Shown: positions 33,304 through 41,640 of the stretch, piece after piece
Layout of the letters: each line of letters begins with the position of its first letter
Position numbering within the stretch: position 1 is the first letter of the stretch
Source: CAVYPR01 sp052145775
GTDB lineage: Bacteria; Actinomycetota; Acidimicrobiia; Acidimicrobiales; RAAP-2
Assembly: GCA_052145775.1 (NCBI GenBank)
Contig: JBKQNY010000151.1
Location: 1-41,640, forward strand
DNA length: 41,640 nucleotides
Direction of reading: 5' to 3'
Notes under the pieces: model-generated
Database searches by the model: none
What the model saw: only the letters and a program-made list of their open reading frames with translations
Told to the model about the DNA's origin: nothing
Translations under genes and position numbers: made by a program

Positions 33304-33464
33304 GTCGGCCCCCCGGCACCGAACCCGGGACGCCCCGCTGCTCGGCCGCCGCCCGTCGGTGCAGCGGGCCCCTGAGGCCGCCCTCACCCCGTCCCGGGCG
33401 GCCCAGTTCCCGAGTGGCGGCGCCGCTCTGGCTGGCGCCGTCCGGCGATCGCCTACGGGTGCCC

Positions 33465-34192
33465 CTAGGGGATGGGTGGCTCGCTGAGGATCGAGACGAG
33501 GGCCACCACCAACATCGTTCCTCCCAGCATCACCAGGCCGACCCGTATCCAGAAGAAGCGGAAGTGGCCGCTGATGCCGATCAGGAACAGGATCGTGGCC
33601 AGATAGATCGTGTCTCGGACGTAGTTGTCCGAATTGGCGCCGGCCTGGACCCCCAGCGAGTACCGCTCGGACGCCTTCTTGTCCAGGGAGTCGGACAGAG
33701 CCAGCTCGGGCTGTTTGTACTGCGCCATGTAGGTGGGTCCGGGAGGTGCGTTCGCATTCGTGAACGGATCGATGGCCAGCCATGTGTCGAAGGCGACCTT
33801 GAAGGCCGGGCGAAAGCGTCGCTCCGCCACCGTTTCGGCCACGGTGTCTCCGGCGACGTAAGCGGTGAACCAGCTGTTGAAGGTCGTCGAATCGAAGTTG
33901 CGAGTGTCCAGTGCGTCCAGGGCGGCCCGATTCGCCTCGGTCCGAGCGGCCGACGCAGCCGCCAGTCGGACGGACGATTCGGTGCTCCATTTGGCCGATG
34001 CGTACCCGGTGTAGGGGCAATCAAGGCGACGACGGCGAGCAGTGCAGCCTCGACGATGGAGAGGGTTCGGTCGTGACGCCGCCGCCCGTCCTCCACGTGC
34101 GAGCCGTCATCATCGTCCGGGACCTCGGCTGCATGCTCGCGATGCCGAGAGATCTCACCGGCCAGGTCGCCCGCGGACACCCCCTCAGCCAC
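33465..34192 (-). pseudogene. Membrane protein gene with a single-base frameshift
   Basis: Two minus-strand frames make one protein if one base is added at the G-run at 34014-34017 (C-run on the coding strand). Frame 1 from GTG 34192 gives an acidic N-terminus and a first membrane segment (IVEAALLAVVALIA); after the shift the other frame continues YTGYASAKWS, an Ala/Asp-rich extracellular-type stretch and two membrane segments (TIYLATILFLIGIS and VGLVMLGGTMLVVAL). Repaired length would be 242 residues with three helices. The family is not recognised. It could be a decaying gene or a sequencing error in a homopolymer. Base composition is less GC-rich than the flanks. Confidence 0.6.
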
Positions 34193-34483
34193 GGATCAAG
34201 CCCACGTCAGTTCCGCTTCGCTCCATCGCCCCGACGGCAGGCTAGCCAACGCGTCGCCGTGATCCGGGCATCCGCATCGGCTGCTCTCGCCCCTCGGTGA
34301 GGGCCGGCAGCCCGGTCCTCGAAGCACGCGGCCCGATCGGCCCGGCGGTCCCGTCGGTGGGTCCGTCCGGCTCCCCTGAAGCGGATCGCGGCAGGGGTCC
34401 ACGTGCGAGCGACGCGGCGCCCCAAATCGACCCCGTCGAGCCCGCCAGGGTGGTGAGCGGCCGACCCGAGGGTCAGAAATTTG

Positions 34484-34555
34484 CGCCCCAGGCAGGACTC
34501 GAACCTGCGCACCCGGCTCCGGAGGCCGGTGCTCTATCCGCTGAGCTACTGGGGC
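34484..34555 (-). tRNA. tRNA-Arg (anticodon CCG)
   Basis: Read on the minus strand: acceptor GCCCCAG pairs with CTGGGGC, D-stem GCTC/GAGC, anticodon stem CCGGC/GCCGG with loop CTCCGGA (anticodon CCG, reads CGG), T-arm GCAGG-TTCGAGT-CCTGC. CCA is not encoded. A -10-like TACGAT lies about 15 bases upstream. Confidence 0.95.
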
Positions 34556-34596
34556 GAGAGCAGGGGACGATCGTAGTCGTCGGCCATGTGCTCCCG

Positions 34597-34602
34597 TATC
34601 CT
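34597..34602 (+). promoter_or_regulatory. -10 element of a probably leaderless lysA transcript
   Basis: TATCCT lies 8 bases before the lysA ATG at 34611, placing the start of transcription at or next to the start codon; no ribosome-binding site is seen. The -35 region is not recognisable. Confidence 0.45.
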
Positions 34603-34610
34603 GAACCGCC

Positions 34611-35900
34611 ATGACCTCCCCGACCGCTCCACCCGAGCGGCACCTCCTCCCCGACTCGGCCACCACCGGTGCCGACGGCCACCTACTGGTGGGTGGCGTG
34701 GACCTCGTCGAGCTGGCCGCCGAGCATGGCACCCCGCTCTTCGTCTACGACGAGGACCATCTGCGCGCCCGCTGCCGGGAGGCGGTGGCCGCTTGGGGTG
34801 ACGGCGTGGCCTACGCCACCAAGGCCTTCCTCTGCCGGGCCATGGCCGCCCTCGCCCACGAGGAGGGCATGTGCCTCGACGTGTCCACCGGGGGCGAGCT
34901 GCATGTCGCTCTGGCCGCCGGCGTGCCGGCGGAACGTTTGGTGCTCCACGGCAACAACAAGTCCGGGGCCGAGCTGGCGCGCGCCCTCGAGGTGGGGGTG
35001 GGGCGCATCGTCGTCGACTCCTTCGACGAGATCGCCCGCTTGGGTGCCCTCACCGACGCTCCGCGCCACGGGAGGCCGAAGGTGCTGGTGCGGGTCACCC
35101 CGGGGGTCGAGGTCCACACGCACGAGTTCGTCCGCACCGGCCAGGAGGATTCGAAGTTCGGCTTCTCCGTCGCCTCGGGGGCGGCGTCTGCCGCGGTGGC
35201 CGCCCTGGAGCTGCTCCCCGGGGTGGAGCTGGTGGGCGTCCACGCCCACATCGGCAGCCAGGTCTTCGACGTGGTGCACTTCGAGGAGGCGGCCGAGGTG
35301 CTCGGGTCGTTCTTCGCACCGCTGGAGCTGCCCGAGCTGGTGGTGGGCGGCGGTCTCGGGGTGGCCTACGTGAACGGCGAGACCGCACCGCACCAGGCGG
35401 AGTGGGCCGAGTCGGCCCGCCAGGCCTGCGTGGCGGCCGGGGTCGACCCGGCCACGCGGGTGAGCGCCGAGCCCGGGCGTTCCATCGTGGCCACCGCCGG
35501 CGTCACCCTCTACACGGTGGGCACGGTGAAGGAGCTGCCCGGCATCCGCACCTACGTGGCCGTCGACGGTGGGATGAGCGACAACCCCCGGCCCGTCCTC
35601 TACGGCAGCGGCTACGAGGCGTTCCTGCCCCGCTGCCCCGATGCCGAGCGTCCGCTGCTGGCGAGGGTGGTAGGCAAGCACTGCGAGAGCGGCGACGTGG
35701 TGGTGTCCGAGGCGCACCTGCCGGCCGACCTGGCCGTGGGGGACGTCCTGTGCACGCCGGTCACCGGCGCCTACGGCCACTCGATGGCCTCCAACTACAA
35801 CAAGGTCACCCGCCCCCCGGTGGTCTTTGTCACGGGGGGGCGGTCCAAGGTGGTGGTGCGCAGGGAGAACCTCGACGACCTGCTGCGCCTCGACCTCTGA
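34611..35900 (+). CDS. lysA: Diaminopimelate decarboxylase
   Basis: A 429-residue PLP-dependent fold-III decarboxylase converting meso-diaminopimelate to L-lysine. The PLP lysine is in AYATKAF (Lys71); VHAHIGSQ, GGGLGVAY, EPGRSIV and the CESGD loop are the conserved phosphate- and substrate-binding motifs. Length is normal. It opens the housekeeping run; lysA-hom-thrC is a standard actinobacterial order for aspartate-family amino acids. Start is the first ATG, supported by the -10 box. Confidence 0.97.
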   Translation: MTSPTAPPERHLLPDSATTGADGHLLVGGVDLVELAAEHGTPLFVYDEDHLRARCREAVAAWGDGVAYATKAFLCRAMAALAHEEGMCLDVSTGGELHVALAAGVPAERLVLHGNNKSGAELARALEVGVGRIVVDSFDEIARLGALTDAPRHGRPKVLVRVTPGVEVHTHEFVRTGQEDSKFGFSVASGAASAAVAALELLPGVELVGVHAHIGSQVFDVVHFEEAAEVLGSFFAPLELPELVVGGGLGVAYVNGETAPHQAEWAESARQACVAAGVDPATRVSAEPGRSIVATAGVTLYTVGTVKELPGIRTYVAVDGGMSDNPRPVLYGSGYEAFLPRCPDAERPLLARVVGKHCESGDVVVSEAHLPADLAVGDVLCTPVTGAYGHSMASNYNKVTRPPVVFVTGGRSKVVVRRENLDDLLRLDL

Positions 35901-35921
35901 GCCAGGCGGTAGCGTTTGGCG

Positions 35922-37220
35922 ATGGCCGTCCGAGACACCGTGGGCGTGGCCATCCTGGGTTGCGGGAACGTCGGAGGCGCCCTGGCCGAGCGGCTCCTCA
36001 CCGGGGCCGACGAGATCGCCCGGCGCACCGGCCTCGATCTGGAGCTGGTGGGGGTGGCGGTCCTGGACCTGGAAAAGCCCCGCGCGGCCGACGTCCCCGC
36101 CTCCCTCTTGACCGACGACGCCAAGGAGCTGATCGAGCGCGATGGCGTCGACATCGTGGTCGAGCTCATCGGCGGGATCGAGCCGGCCCGGACCCTCGTC
36201 GAGGCGGCCCTGCGGGCCGGTCGGCCGGTGGTGACCGGCAACAAGGCGCTCCTGGCCGAGTCCGGCGCCGAGCTGGCCCACCTGGCCGCGGAGAACGGGG
36301 TGGACCTGCTCTACGAGGCGGCGGTCGGCGGTGCCATCCCCGTCATCCGACCCCTGCGCGAGTCGCTGGCCGGAGAGCGCGTGGTGCGTGTGATGGGGAT
36401 CGTGAACGGCACCACCAACTACATCTTGAGCCGGATGACCGACGAGGGGCTCGACTACGACGAGGCCCTGGCCGAGGCCCAGCGCCTCGGGCTGGCCGAG
36501 CGGGACCCCACGGCGGACGTGGAGGGCGACGACGCCGCGGCCAAGGCGGCCATTCTGGCCGGCCTTGCCTTCGGGAGCGACCTGGTGGGGGCGTCCGTTT
36601 ACCGCGAGGGCATCACCGGTGTGCGGGCCGTCGACGTCGCCTTCGCCGGGCGGCTGGGCTACGTGGTGAAGCTGTTGGCCGTGGCCGAACTGGTCGACGG
36701 TGGCCCCGACGTCTCGGTGCGGGTGCACCCGGCGATGGTGCCGCGCTCGCACCCGCTGGCCTCTGTCCGGGGCTCGTTCAATGCCGTCTTCGTCGAGGGC
36801 GACGCCGCCGGCGAGCTCATGCTCTACGGCCGCGGAGCCGGGGGAGTGCCCACGGCCAGCGCCGTGCTGGGCGACCTCATCGATGCGGCCCGCAACCTGC
36901 GCGCCGGATCCCCGGCCCCGGCACCGCAGCGCGGCGCGACGCCGCTGCGGCCCCTGGCCGAGCTGCACTCGGCCTTCTACCTCTCTCTCGACGTGGTGGA
37001 CCGGCCCGGGGTGCTGGCCACCGTGGCCAAGGTCTTCGGCGACCGCGGGGTCTCGATCCGGGCCATGGAGCAGGTCGGGCTGGGCGACGAGGCGCGCCTC
37101 ATCTTCCTCACCCACACGGCGCGCGAGGGCGACGTCGCGGCCACCATCTCCGAGCTGCAGGCACTGGACATCGTCGACCGGGTTGGAGGGGTCCTGCGGG
37201 TGATCGAGGACGAGTCGTGA
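35922..37220 (+). CDS. hom: Homoserine dehydrogenase
   Basis: A 432-residue enzyme reducing aspartate-semialdehyde to homoserine. It has the Rossmann motif GCGNVGG, GNKALLAESG, YEAAVGGAIPVI and IVNGTTNYIL, with the catalytic lysine region RDPTADVEGDDAA-KAAILAG, and a C-terminal ACT domain (residues ~350-432, beginning FYLSLDVVDRPG) for threonine feedback. ATG 35922 is used; a TTG at 35916 is possible. It follows lysA by 21 bases and overlaps thrC by 4. Confidence 0.96.
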   Translation: MAVRDTVGVAILGCGNVGGALAERLLTGADEIARRTGLDLELVGVAVLDLEKPRAADVPASLLTDDAKELIERDGVDIVVELIGGIEPARTLVEAALRAGRPVVTGNKALLAESGAELAHLAAENGVDLLYEAAVGGAIPVIRPLRESLAGERVVRVMGIVNGTTNYILSRMTDEGLDYDEALAEAQRLGLAERDPTADVEGDDAAAKAAILAGLAFGSDLVGASVYREGITGVRAVDVAFAGRLGYVVKLLAVAELVDGGPDVSVRVHPAMVPRSHPLASVRGSFNAVFVEGDAAGELMLYGRGAGGVPTASAVLGDLIDAARNLRAGSPAPAPQRGATPLRPLAELHSAFYLSLDVVDRPGVLATVAKVFGDRGVSIRAMEQVGLGDEARLIFLTHTAREGDVAATISELQALDIVDRVGGVLRVIEDES

Positions 37221-38263
37221 CGTCAAGCGGCTGGCGCGGCGTAATCGAGGAGTACCGCCAGTTCCTCCCGGTCGGGCCCGACACCGAGGTGGTGACTCTG
37301 CTCGAAGGGGGCACGCCGCTCGTCCCCGCGCCCCGGCTCTCCGAGCGGGTGGGGGGACGGGTGTGGCTGAAGGTGGAAGGGGCCAACCCGACCGGCTCCT
37401 TCAAGGACCGAGGCATGACCATGGCCATCACCAAGGCGGCCGAGGAGGGCGCCAAGGCGGTGGTGTGCGCGTCGACCGGCAACACCTCGGCCTCGGCCGC
37501 GGCGTACGCCGCCCGGGCCCAGATGGCCTGCGCCGTCCTCATCCCCGAGGGCCACATCGCCCTGGGCAAGCTGGCCCAGGCCCTCGTGCACGGTGCCCGG
37601 GTCCTCCAGGTGAGGGGCAACTTCGACCAGGCCCTGGCCATCGTGCGCGAGCTGCCGACCCGGGCCCCGGTGACGGTGGTCAACTCGGTCAACCCCCACC
37701 GCATCGAGGGCCAGAAGACCGGGGCCTTCGAGATCGTCGACGTCCTGGGCGACGCACCCGACGTCCATTGCATCCCGGTGGGCAACGCCGGGAACATCAC
37801 TGCCTACTGGCGCGGCTACCTCGAGTACAAGGCGGCCGGCAGGGCGACGCGGCTGCCGCGCATGCTCGGCTTCCAGGCGGCGGGAGCGGCGCCCATCGTC
37901 CTGGGCCATCCCGTGGAGCACCCCGAGACGGTGGCCACCGCCATCCGGATCGGCAACCCGGCCAGCTGGTACTCGGCCACGGCCGCCGCGTCGGAGTCCG
38001 GCGGTGCCATCGCCGCCGTGACCGATGACGAGATCCTGGCCGCCTACCGCTTTCTGGCCGAGGAGGAGTCGGTCTTCTGCGAGGCCGCCTCGGCCGCCTC
38101 GGTGGCCGGGCTGCTCGCCACCGGAGTGCCGGCCGGCTCAAGCGTGGTCTGCGTGCTCACCGGCCACGGACTGAAGGACCCCGACCTGGCCATCAGCCAG
38201 ATTTCGGTGCCCACGGTGGTCGAGCCCGACCTCGACGCCATCCTGGCCGAGCTGTCGGTCTAG
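37217..38263 (+). CDS. thrC: Threonine synthase
   Basis: A 348-residue fold-II PLP enzyme making threonine from phosphohomoserine. PLP lysine is Lys63 in PTGSFKDRGM; STGNTSASAAAYAA, the glycine-rich GNAGNITAYWRGY phosphate loop and CVLTGHGLKDP are characteristic. GTG 37217 overlaps the hom stop (GTGA), implying coupling. The upstream frame is a shadow in lysA and hom. The expected next gene, thrB, is not here; rho follows. Confidence 0.96.
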   Translation: MTSSGWRGVIEEYRQFLPVGPDTEVVTLLEGGTPLVPAPRLSERVGGRVWLKVEGANPTGSFKDRGMTMAITKAAEEGAKAVVCASTGNTSASAAAYAARAQMACAVLIPEGHIALGKLAQALVHGARVLQVRGNFDQALAIVRELPTRAPVTVVNSVNPHRIEGQKTGAFEIVDVLGDAPDVHCIPVGNAGNITAYWRGYLEYKAAGRATRLPRMLGFQAAGAAPIVLGHPVEHPETVATAIRIGNPASWYSATAAASESGGAIAAVTDDEILAAYRFLAEEESVFCEAASAASVAGLLATGVPAGSSVVCVLTGHGLKDPDLAISQISVPTVVEPDLDAILAELSV

Positions 38264-38271
38264 AGCATGTG

Positions 38272-38300
38272 TTGCCGCACGCGTCGCCAACCGCTAGTAT
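38272..38300 (+). promoter_or_regulatory. Promoter of rho
   Basis: TTGCCG (38272-38277), 17 bases, TAGTAT (38295-38300): a good sigma-70-type promoter. The ~140-base leader that follows is pyrimidine-rich (for example GTTGTTTTCCCCACTCTTCCC at 38361 onward), a plausible Rho-binding site for autoregulation, as is known for rho leaders. A clear AGGAG precedes ATG 38445. Confidence 0.65.
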
Positions 38301-38444
38301 GAGTTCTGTTCCACCAGCGCCACGGAGTGATTTCTCCCTTCCGTAGCCGGTGGCCCGGGGGACGTTGTTTTCCCCACTCTTCCCGTTTTACCGTCACCGC
38401 GTGTACCACTACGGCGGGGGCGGTCCGCACGAGATAGGAGACCG

Positions 38445-40118
38445 ATGACTGCCGAACAGCAGCTCGAACGGTCGGTGCTCGAAGGCAAGGAGCGAGACGA
38501 GCTCCACGCCATCGCTCAGGCGATGTCGCTCAAGACCACCTCGCGGACCAAGAAGGCCGACATCATCGACCAGATCCTGACCGCCACCGGGGTGACCCCC
38601 GAGGGCAACGGCGACGCCGCCGCAGGGTCCCAGAACGGCTCGGGTGCCAACGGCTCGGCCAAGAGCCGGACCGCCTCGGCGGAGACGGCCTCGCCGGAGC
38701 CCGGCGGGGCCGCCCCGTCCGCGCCGGAGACCGCCCCCGAGGCGCCCGCCACCGCCGAGGGGACACCGGCCACCTCGGGTCAGACCGACCAGCGGACCCA
38801 GCAGGGCGGCCGCAACCAGGGCGACGGCCCGCGCCAGCAGCAGTCCCAGCGCCAGCAGCACAACCAGCCCGGCAACGTCGAGGCCGGGAACCGCCGTGGG
38901 CGCCGCCGCCGTGGGCGCGAGCGCACGCCCGGGGGCGAGTTGCAAGGCGGCGGGAACCAGGAAGCCGCATACCAGGGCGAGCTCGTTGAGGTCCGGGGGC
39001 TGCTCGACCTGCGTGACGAGGGCTACGGCTTCTTGCGCTGCGAGGGCTACCTCCCCTCCTCCAAGGACGTCTACGTCTCGATCAGCCAGGCGCGGCGGTT
39101 CGCCCTGCGCAAGGGCGACTACGTCGAGGGCGCCTGCCGGCCGGCCGGCAACAACGAGAAATATCCGGCCCTGCTTCGGATCGACTCCGTCTCGGCCCTC
39201 GACCCCGAGGCAGCCCGCAACCGGCCGCGCTTCGAGGACCTGACGCCGCTCTTCCCCGACTCCCGGCTGCACCTCGAGATGCCCGGGTCCAAGGAGAACG
39301 TCACCGCCCGCATCGTCGACCTGCTGGCCCCCATCGGCAAGGGCCAGCGCGGCCTGATCGTCTCGCCGCCCAAGGCCGGCAAGACCACGGTCATGAAGCA
39401 GATCGCCCACTCCATCGAGGCCAACAACCCCGAGGTGCACCTCATGGTCCTCCTCGTCGACGAGCGGCCCGAGGAGGTCACCGACATGCGCCGGTCGGTC
39501 CAGGGCGAGGTCGTGGCCTCCACCTTCGACCGGCCCTCCGACGAGCACACCACGGTGGCCGAGCTGGCCATCGAGCGGGCCAAGCGGCTGGTGGAGATGG
39601 GCCGGGACGTGGTGATCATCCTCGACGGCATCACCAGGCTGGCCCGGGCGTACAACTTGGCCGCCCCGGCGACCGGACGCATCATGTCCGGCGGCGTGGA
39701 CTCGGGCGCCCTCTACCCGCCCAAGAAGTTCTTCGGGGCCGCCCGGAACATCGAGGAGGGCGGTTCCCTCACCATCCTGGCCACCGCCCTGGTGGAGACC
39801 GGTTCGAAGATGGACGAGGTCATCTTCGAGGAGTTCAAAGGCACCGGCAACATGGAGCTGCGGCTCGACCGGCGGCTGGCCGAGCGCCGGCTCTACCCGT
39901 CGATCGACGTGAACGCCAGCTCCACCCGCCACGAGGAGCTCCTCTTCGACCGGGGCCAGCTCCAGCAGGTCTGGAAGCTCCGCCGGGTGCTCAACGCCCT
40001 GGCCAGTGACGGCAACGCCGCCTCGGGCCTCGAGCTCCTCATGGACAAGATCCGCACGACCAAGAGCAACGACGAGTTCCTGGCGGAGATCGCCAAGGGA
40101 CCCACCCCCAACAACTGA
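38445..40118 (+). CDS. rho: Transcription termination factor Rho
   Basis: A 557-residue hexameric RNA helicase that ends transcription. Order: Rho_N domain (residues 1-50), a long Ala/Gly/Gln/Asn/Arg-rich insertion (about 55-175) ending in an RRGRRRRGRER patch, the RNA-binding cold-shock domain (DEGYGFLRCEGYLPS), then the ATPase with Walker A PPKAGKTT, DERPEEVTDMRR, ILDGITRLARAYN and the C-terminal KSNDEFL. The insertion is typical of actinobacteria and is thought to add RNA affinity. ATG 38445 has TAGGAG. Confidence 0.98.
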   Translation: MTAEQQLERSVLEGKERDELHAIAQAMSLKTTSRTKKADIIDQILTATGVTPEGNGDAAAGSQNGSGANGSAKSRTASAETASPEPGGAAPSAPETAPEAPATAEGTPATSGQTDQRTQQGGRNQGDGPRQQQSQRQQHNQPGNVEAGNRRGRRRRGRERTPGGELQGGGNQEAAYQGELVEVRGLLDLRDEGYGFLRCEGYLPSSKDVYVSISQARRFALRKGDYVEGACRPAGNNEKYPALLRIDSVSALDPEAARNRPRFEDLTPLFPDSRLHLEMPGSKENVTARIVDLLAPIGKGQRGLIVSPPKAGKTTVMKQIAHSIEANNPEVHLMVLLVDERPEEVTDMRRSVQGEVVASTFDRPSDEHTTVAELAIERAKRLVEMGRDVVIILDGITRLARAYNLAAPATGRIMSGGVDSGALYPPKKFFGAARNIEEGGSLTILATALVETGSKMDEVIFEEFKGTGNMELRLDRRLAERRLYPSIDVNASSTRHEELLFDRGQLQQVWKLRRVLNALASDGNAASGLELLMDKIRTTKSNDEFLAEIAKGPTPNN

Positions 40119-40141
40119 GCACGGCAGCGAAAGGCACCACC

Positions 40142-40372
40142 ATGCAGACCGACATCCACCCCAACTATTTGACGGCCACCGTGCACTGCTCGTGCGGCAA
40201 CACCTTCACCACCCGGTCGACCAAGGCCGACCTGCACGTGGAGCTGTGCAACGAATGCCACCCCTTCTTCACCGGCAAACAGAAGCTCGTCGACTCCGGC
40301 GGCCGGGTTGAGCGCTTCCAGCGCCGCTACGGCCAGCGGGGCGGGAAGCGCAAGGCCGCGCCCAAGAGCTGA
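40142..40372 (+). CDS. rpmE: 50S ribosomal protein L31 (zinc-binding type)
   Basis: A 76-residue L31 of the C+ type: HCSCGNTF and LCNECHPFFTGKQ give the four zinc-binding cysteines, and the tail is basic (QRGGKRKAAPKS). It starts at ATG 40142, 23 bases after rho. The classical C+ form carries zinc, in contrast to the zinc-free RpmE2 paralogues expressed in zinc shortage; no Zur site is seen. Confidence 0.97.
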   Translation: MQTDIHPNYLTATVHCSCGNTFTTRSTKADLHVELCNECHPFFTGKQKLVDSGGRVERFQRRYGQRGGKRKAAPKS

Positions 40373-40373
40373 C

Positions 40374-41477
40374 GTGGACGAGCGCCTGGCGGGGCTCGAG
40401 AAGGAATTCGACGCCGTCGAGGCGGAGCTGTCCGATCCCTCGGTCGCCAAGGACCCGTCTCGTCTGCGGGACCTCTCACGCCGCCACAAGGAGCTGGGGG
40501 AGATCGTGGCCACCTGGCGCGACCTCCAGCAGGCCCGAGACGACCTGGTGACCGCCCGCGAGATGCTCGAGAACCTGACGGGCGACGACCGCCAGGTCGT
40601 CCAGGCCGAGGTGGCCTCGGCCGAGGCGGCCATCGAGGAGTTGGCGGCGCGGCTGAACGAGCTGCTGCTCCCCAAGGATCCCAACGACGGGCGAAACGTC
40701 ATCGTCGAGATCCGCGGGGCCGAGGGCGGTGAGGAGGCCAATCTCTTCGCCCGCGACCTCTACGACATGTACACCCGCTACGCGGCGGCCCGCGGCTGGA
40801 AGGTCGAGGTCCTCTCGGAGAGCCCTTCGGAGCGCGACGGGCTGAACGAGGCGGTCTTCGTCGTGAAGGGGGAGGACGCCTGGCGGCGGCTCGAGCACGA
40901 AGCCGGCCCCCACCGCGTCCAGAGGGTGCCGGTCACCGAGTCCAAGGGGAGGGTGCACACCTCCTCGGCCACCGTCACCGTGCTGCCCGAGGCCGACGAG
41001 GTCGACGTCTCGATCGACCCGGCCGACCTCAAGATCGACGTCTACCGTTCGACCGGCCCCGGCGGGCAGTCGGTCAACACCACCGACTCGGCCGTGCGCA
41101 TCACGCACCTGCCCACCGGCATCGTCGTGGCCATGCAGGACGAGAAGAGCCAGATCCAGAACCGGGCCAAGGCCATGACCGTGCTGCGGTCGCGGCTCTT
41201 GAAAGCCGAGCAGGACCGGCGGGCCTCCGAGCTGGCCGCCACCCGCCGCAGCCAGGTGGGCGGGGGAGGGCGCTCGGAGAAGGTCCGCACCTACAACTTC
41301 CGGGAGAACCGGGTGACCGACCACCGGGTGAACCTCACCCTGCACAAGCTCGACCAGGTGCTGGCCGGCGACCTCGACGAGCTGACCGACGCCCTCATGG
41401 CCGACAAGCGGGCCCGGCAGCTGTCCGGTGAGGCCGGGGGGGCCGACGCGGGCGGCGGGCGCGCCACGCCTGGATGA
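40374..41477 (+). CDS. prfA: Peptide chain release factor 1
   Basis: A 367-residue RF1 recognising UAA and UAG. It has an N-terminal coiled domain, the codon-reading tripeptide PVT in RVPVTESKGR, and the GGQ motif in TGPGGQSVNTTDSAV (near residue 230). The GTG 40374 start is right after the rpmE stop (1 base); a longer upstream frame only adds a shadow of rpmE. The stop overlaps prmC by 4 bases (ATGA). Confidence 0.97.
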   Translation: MDERLAGLEKEFDAVEAELSDPSVAKDPSRLRDLSRRHKELGEIVATWRDLQQARDDLVTAREMLENLTGDDRQVVQAEVASAEAAIEELAARLNELLLPKDPNDGRNVIVEIRGAEGGEEANLFARDLYDMYTRYAAARGWKVEVLSESPSERDGLNEAVFVVKGEDAWRRLEHEAGPHRVQRVPVTESKGRVHTSSATVTVLPEADEVDVSIDPADLKIDVYRSTGPGGQSVNTTDSAVRITHLPTGIVVAMQDEKSQIQNRAKAMTVLRSRLLKAEQDRRASELAATRRSQVGGGGRSEKVRTYNFRENRVTDHRVNLTLHKLDQVLAGDLDELTDALMADKRARQLSGEAGGADAGGGRATPG

Positions 41478-41640
41478 CCCGGCGCCAATTGCAGGCGGAG
41501 CTGGCCCACCGGCGCGGCTCGGCGCCGGAGGCCCGCTGGATCGTCGACGAGCTGCTCGGGCCGCCAGCGGGGCCCGATGGCGCCGGTGCGCAGATCCCGG
41601 CCGACGTCCGTGCCGCCGCCGACGAGCTGGTCCGCCGGCG
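41474..41640 (+). CDS. prmC: Peptide chain release factor N5-glutamine methyltransferase, N-terminal part
   Basis: About 55 residues before the window ends. The helical N-terminus contains EARWIVDELLG, resembling the PrmC N-terminal domain, and it overlaps prfA by ATGA. PrmC methylates the GGQ glutamine of release factors, and prfA-prmC is a conserved pair. The catalytic NPPY motif lies outside the window. Confidence 0.8.
   Translation, partial: MTRRQLQAELAHRRGSAPEARWIVDELLGPPAGPDGAGAQIPADVRAAADELVRR

Noticed and set aside
33465..34192. Two separate small genes instead of one frameshifted gene
   Set aside because: The downstream half starts mid-domain without a ribosome-binding site, and one added base joins both halves into a single three-helix protein.
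34484..34555. tRNA-Arg as an integration site for a genomic island
   Set aside because: No direct repeat of the tRNA 3' end, integrase or phage gene is visible; only the position between the catabolic block and the housekeeping genes hints at it.
1..41640. CRISPR array, insertion sequence or prophage
   Set aside because: No regularly spaced repeats, transposase or phage structural genes were found on either strand.

Overview
This is a very GC-rich actinobacterial chromosome segment. GTG starts are common, stop/start overlaps are tight (GTGA, ATGA), and there are three luciferase-like (F420-type) flavin oxidoreductases and six acyl-CoA dehydrogenases. The style fits Acidimicrobiia or a related aerobic, F420-using actinobacterium. 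That placement is inferred from gene content, not from a marker-gene tree.

Region 1 (1-33264) is a long acyl-CoA catabolism block. Left to right it holds: a truncated luciferase-like oxidoreductase (-); an operon of CoA ligase, acyl-CoA dehydrogenase, second ligase and a gamma-alpha-beta 2-oxoacid:acceptor oxidoreductase (566-7376); a nitroreductase and a zinc-ribbon protein (-); an eight-gene operon with a probably heteromeric acyl-CoA dehydrogenase pair, a ligase, 2-oxoacid dehydrogenase E1 alpha and beta, a free-standing lipoyl-domain protein, another ligase and a crotonase-fold protein (8869-17526); a minus-strand operon of APH-type kinase, two luciferase-like oxidoreductases, a double VOC protein and an acyl-CoA dehydrogenase (22620-17531); a divergent ACAD11-like dehydrogenase and a quinone-oxidoreductase-like MDR enzyme; a small coiled-coil protein, an HSL-type esterase, a TesB thioesterase, an HMG-CoA-synthase-like/DUF35 fusion with its thiolase, a VOC protein, one more acyl-CoA dehydrogenase, an SDR and a two-cluster ferredoxin. 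Together these genes could activate an acid, dehydrogenate, hydrate or phosphorylate it, cleave C-C bonds, and feed the electrons to flavoproteins and ferredoxin. No transcriptional regulator and no transporter is visible in the block.

Region 2 (33265-34555) is a transition. It holds a membrane-protein gene interrupted by an apparent single-base frameshift, and a tRNA-Arg(CCG).

Region 3 (34611-41640) is housekeeping: lysA, hom, thrC, rho, rpmE, prfA and the start of prmC, all on the plus strand. thrB is not between thrC and rho.

The most unusual points are: (i) an E1 alpha/beta pair followed by a lone lipoyl carrier with no E2 or E3; (ii) an HMGCS-like domain fused to DUF35 that seems to lack the catalytic Cys and His, next to an intact thiolase; (iii) a split ACAD10/11-like kinase plus dehydrogenase pair suggesting a 4-hydroxyacyl-CoA route; (iv) a crotonase without either catalytic Glu; and (v) strong hairpins that contain both stop codons at two convergent gene junctions.
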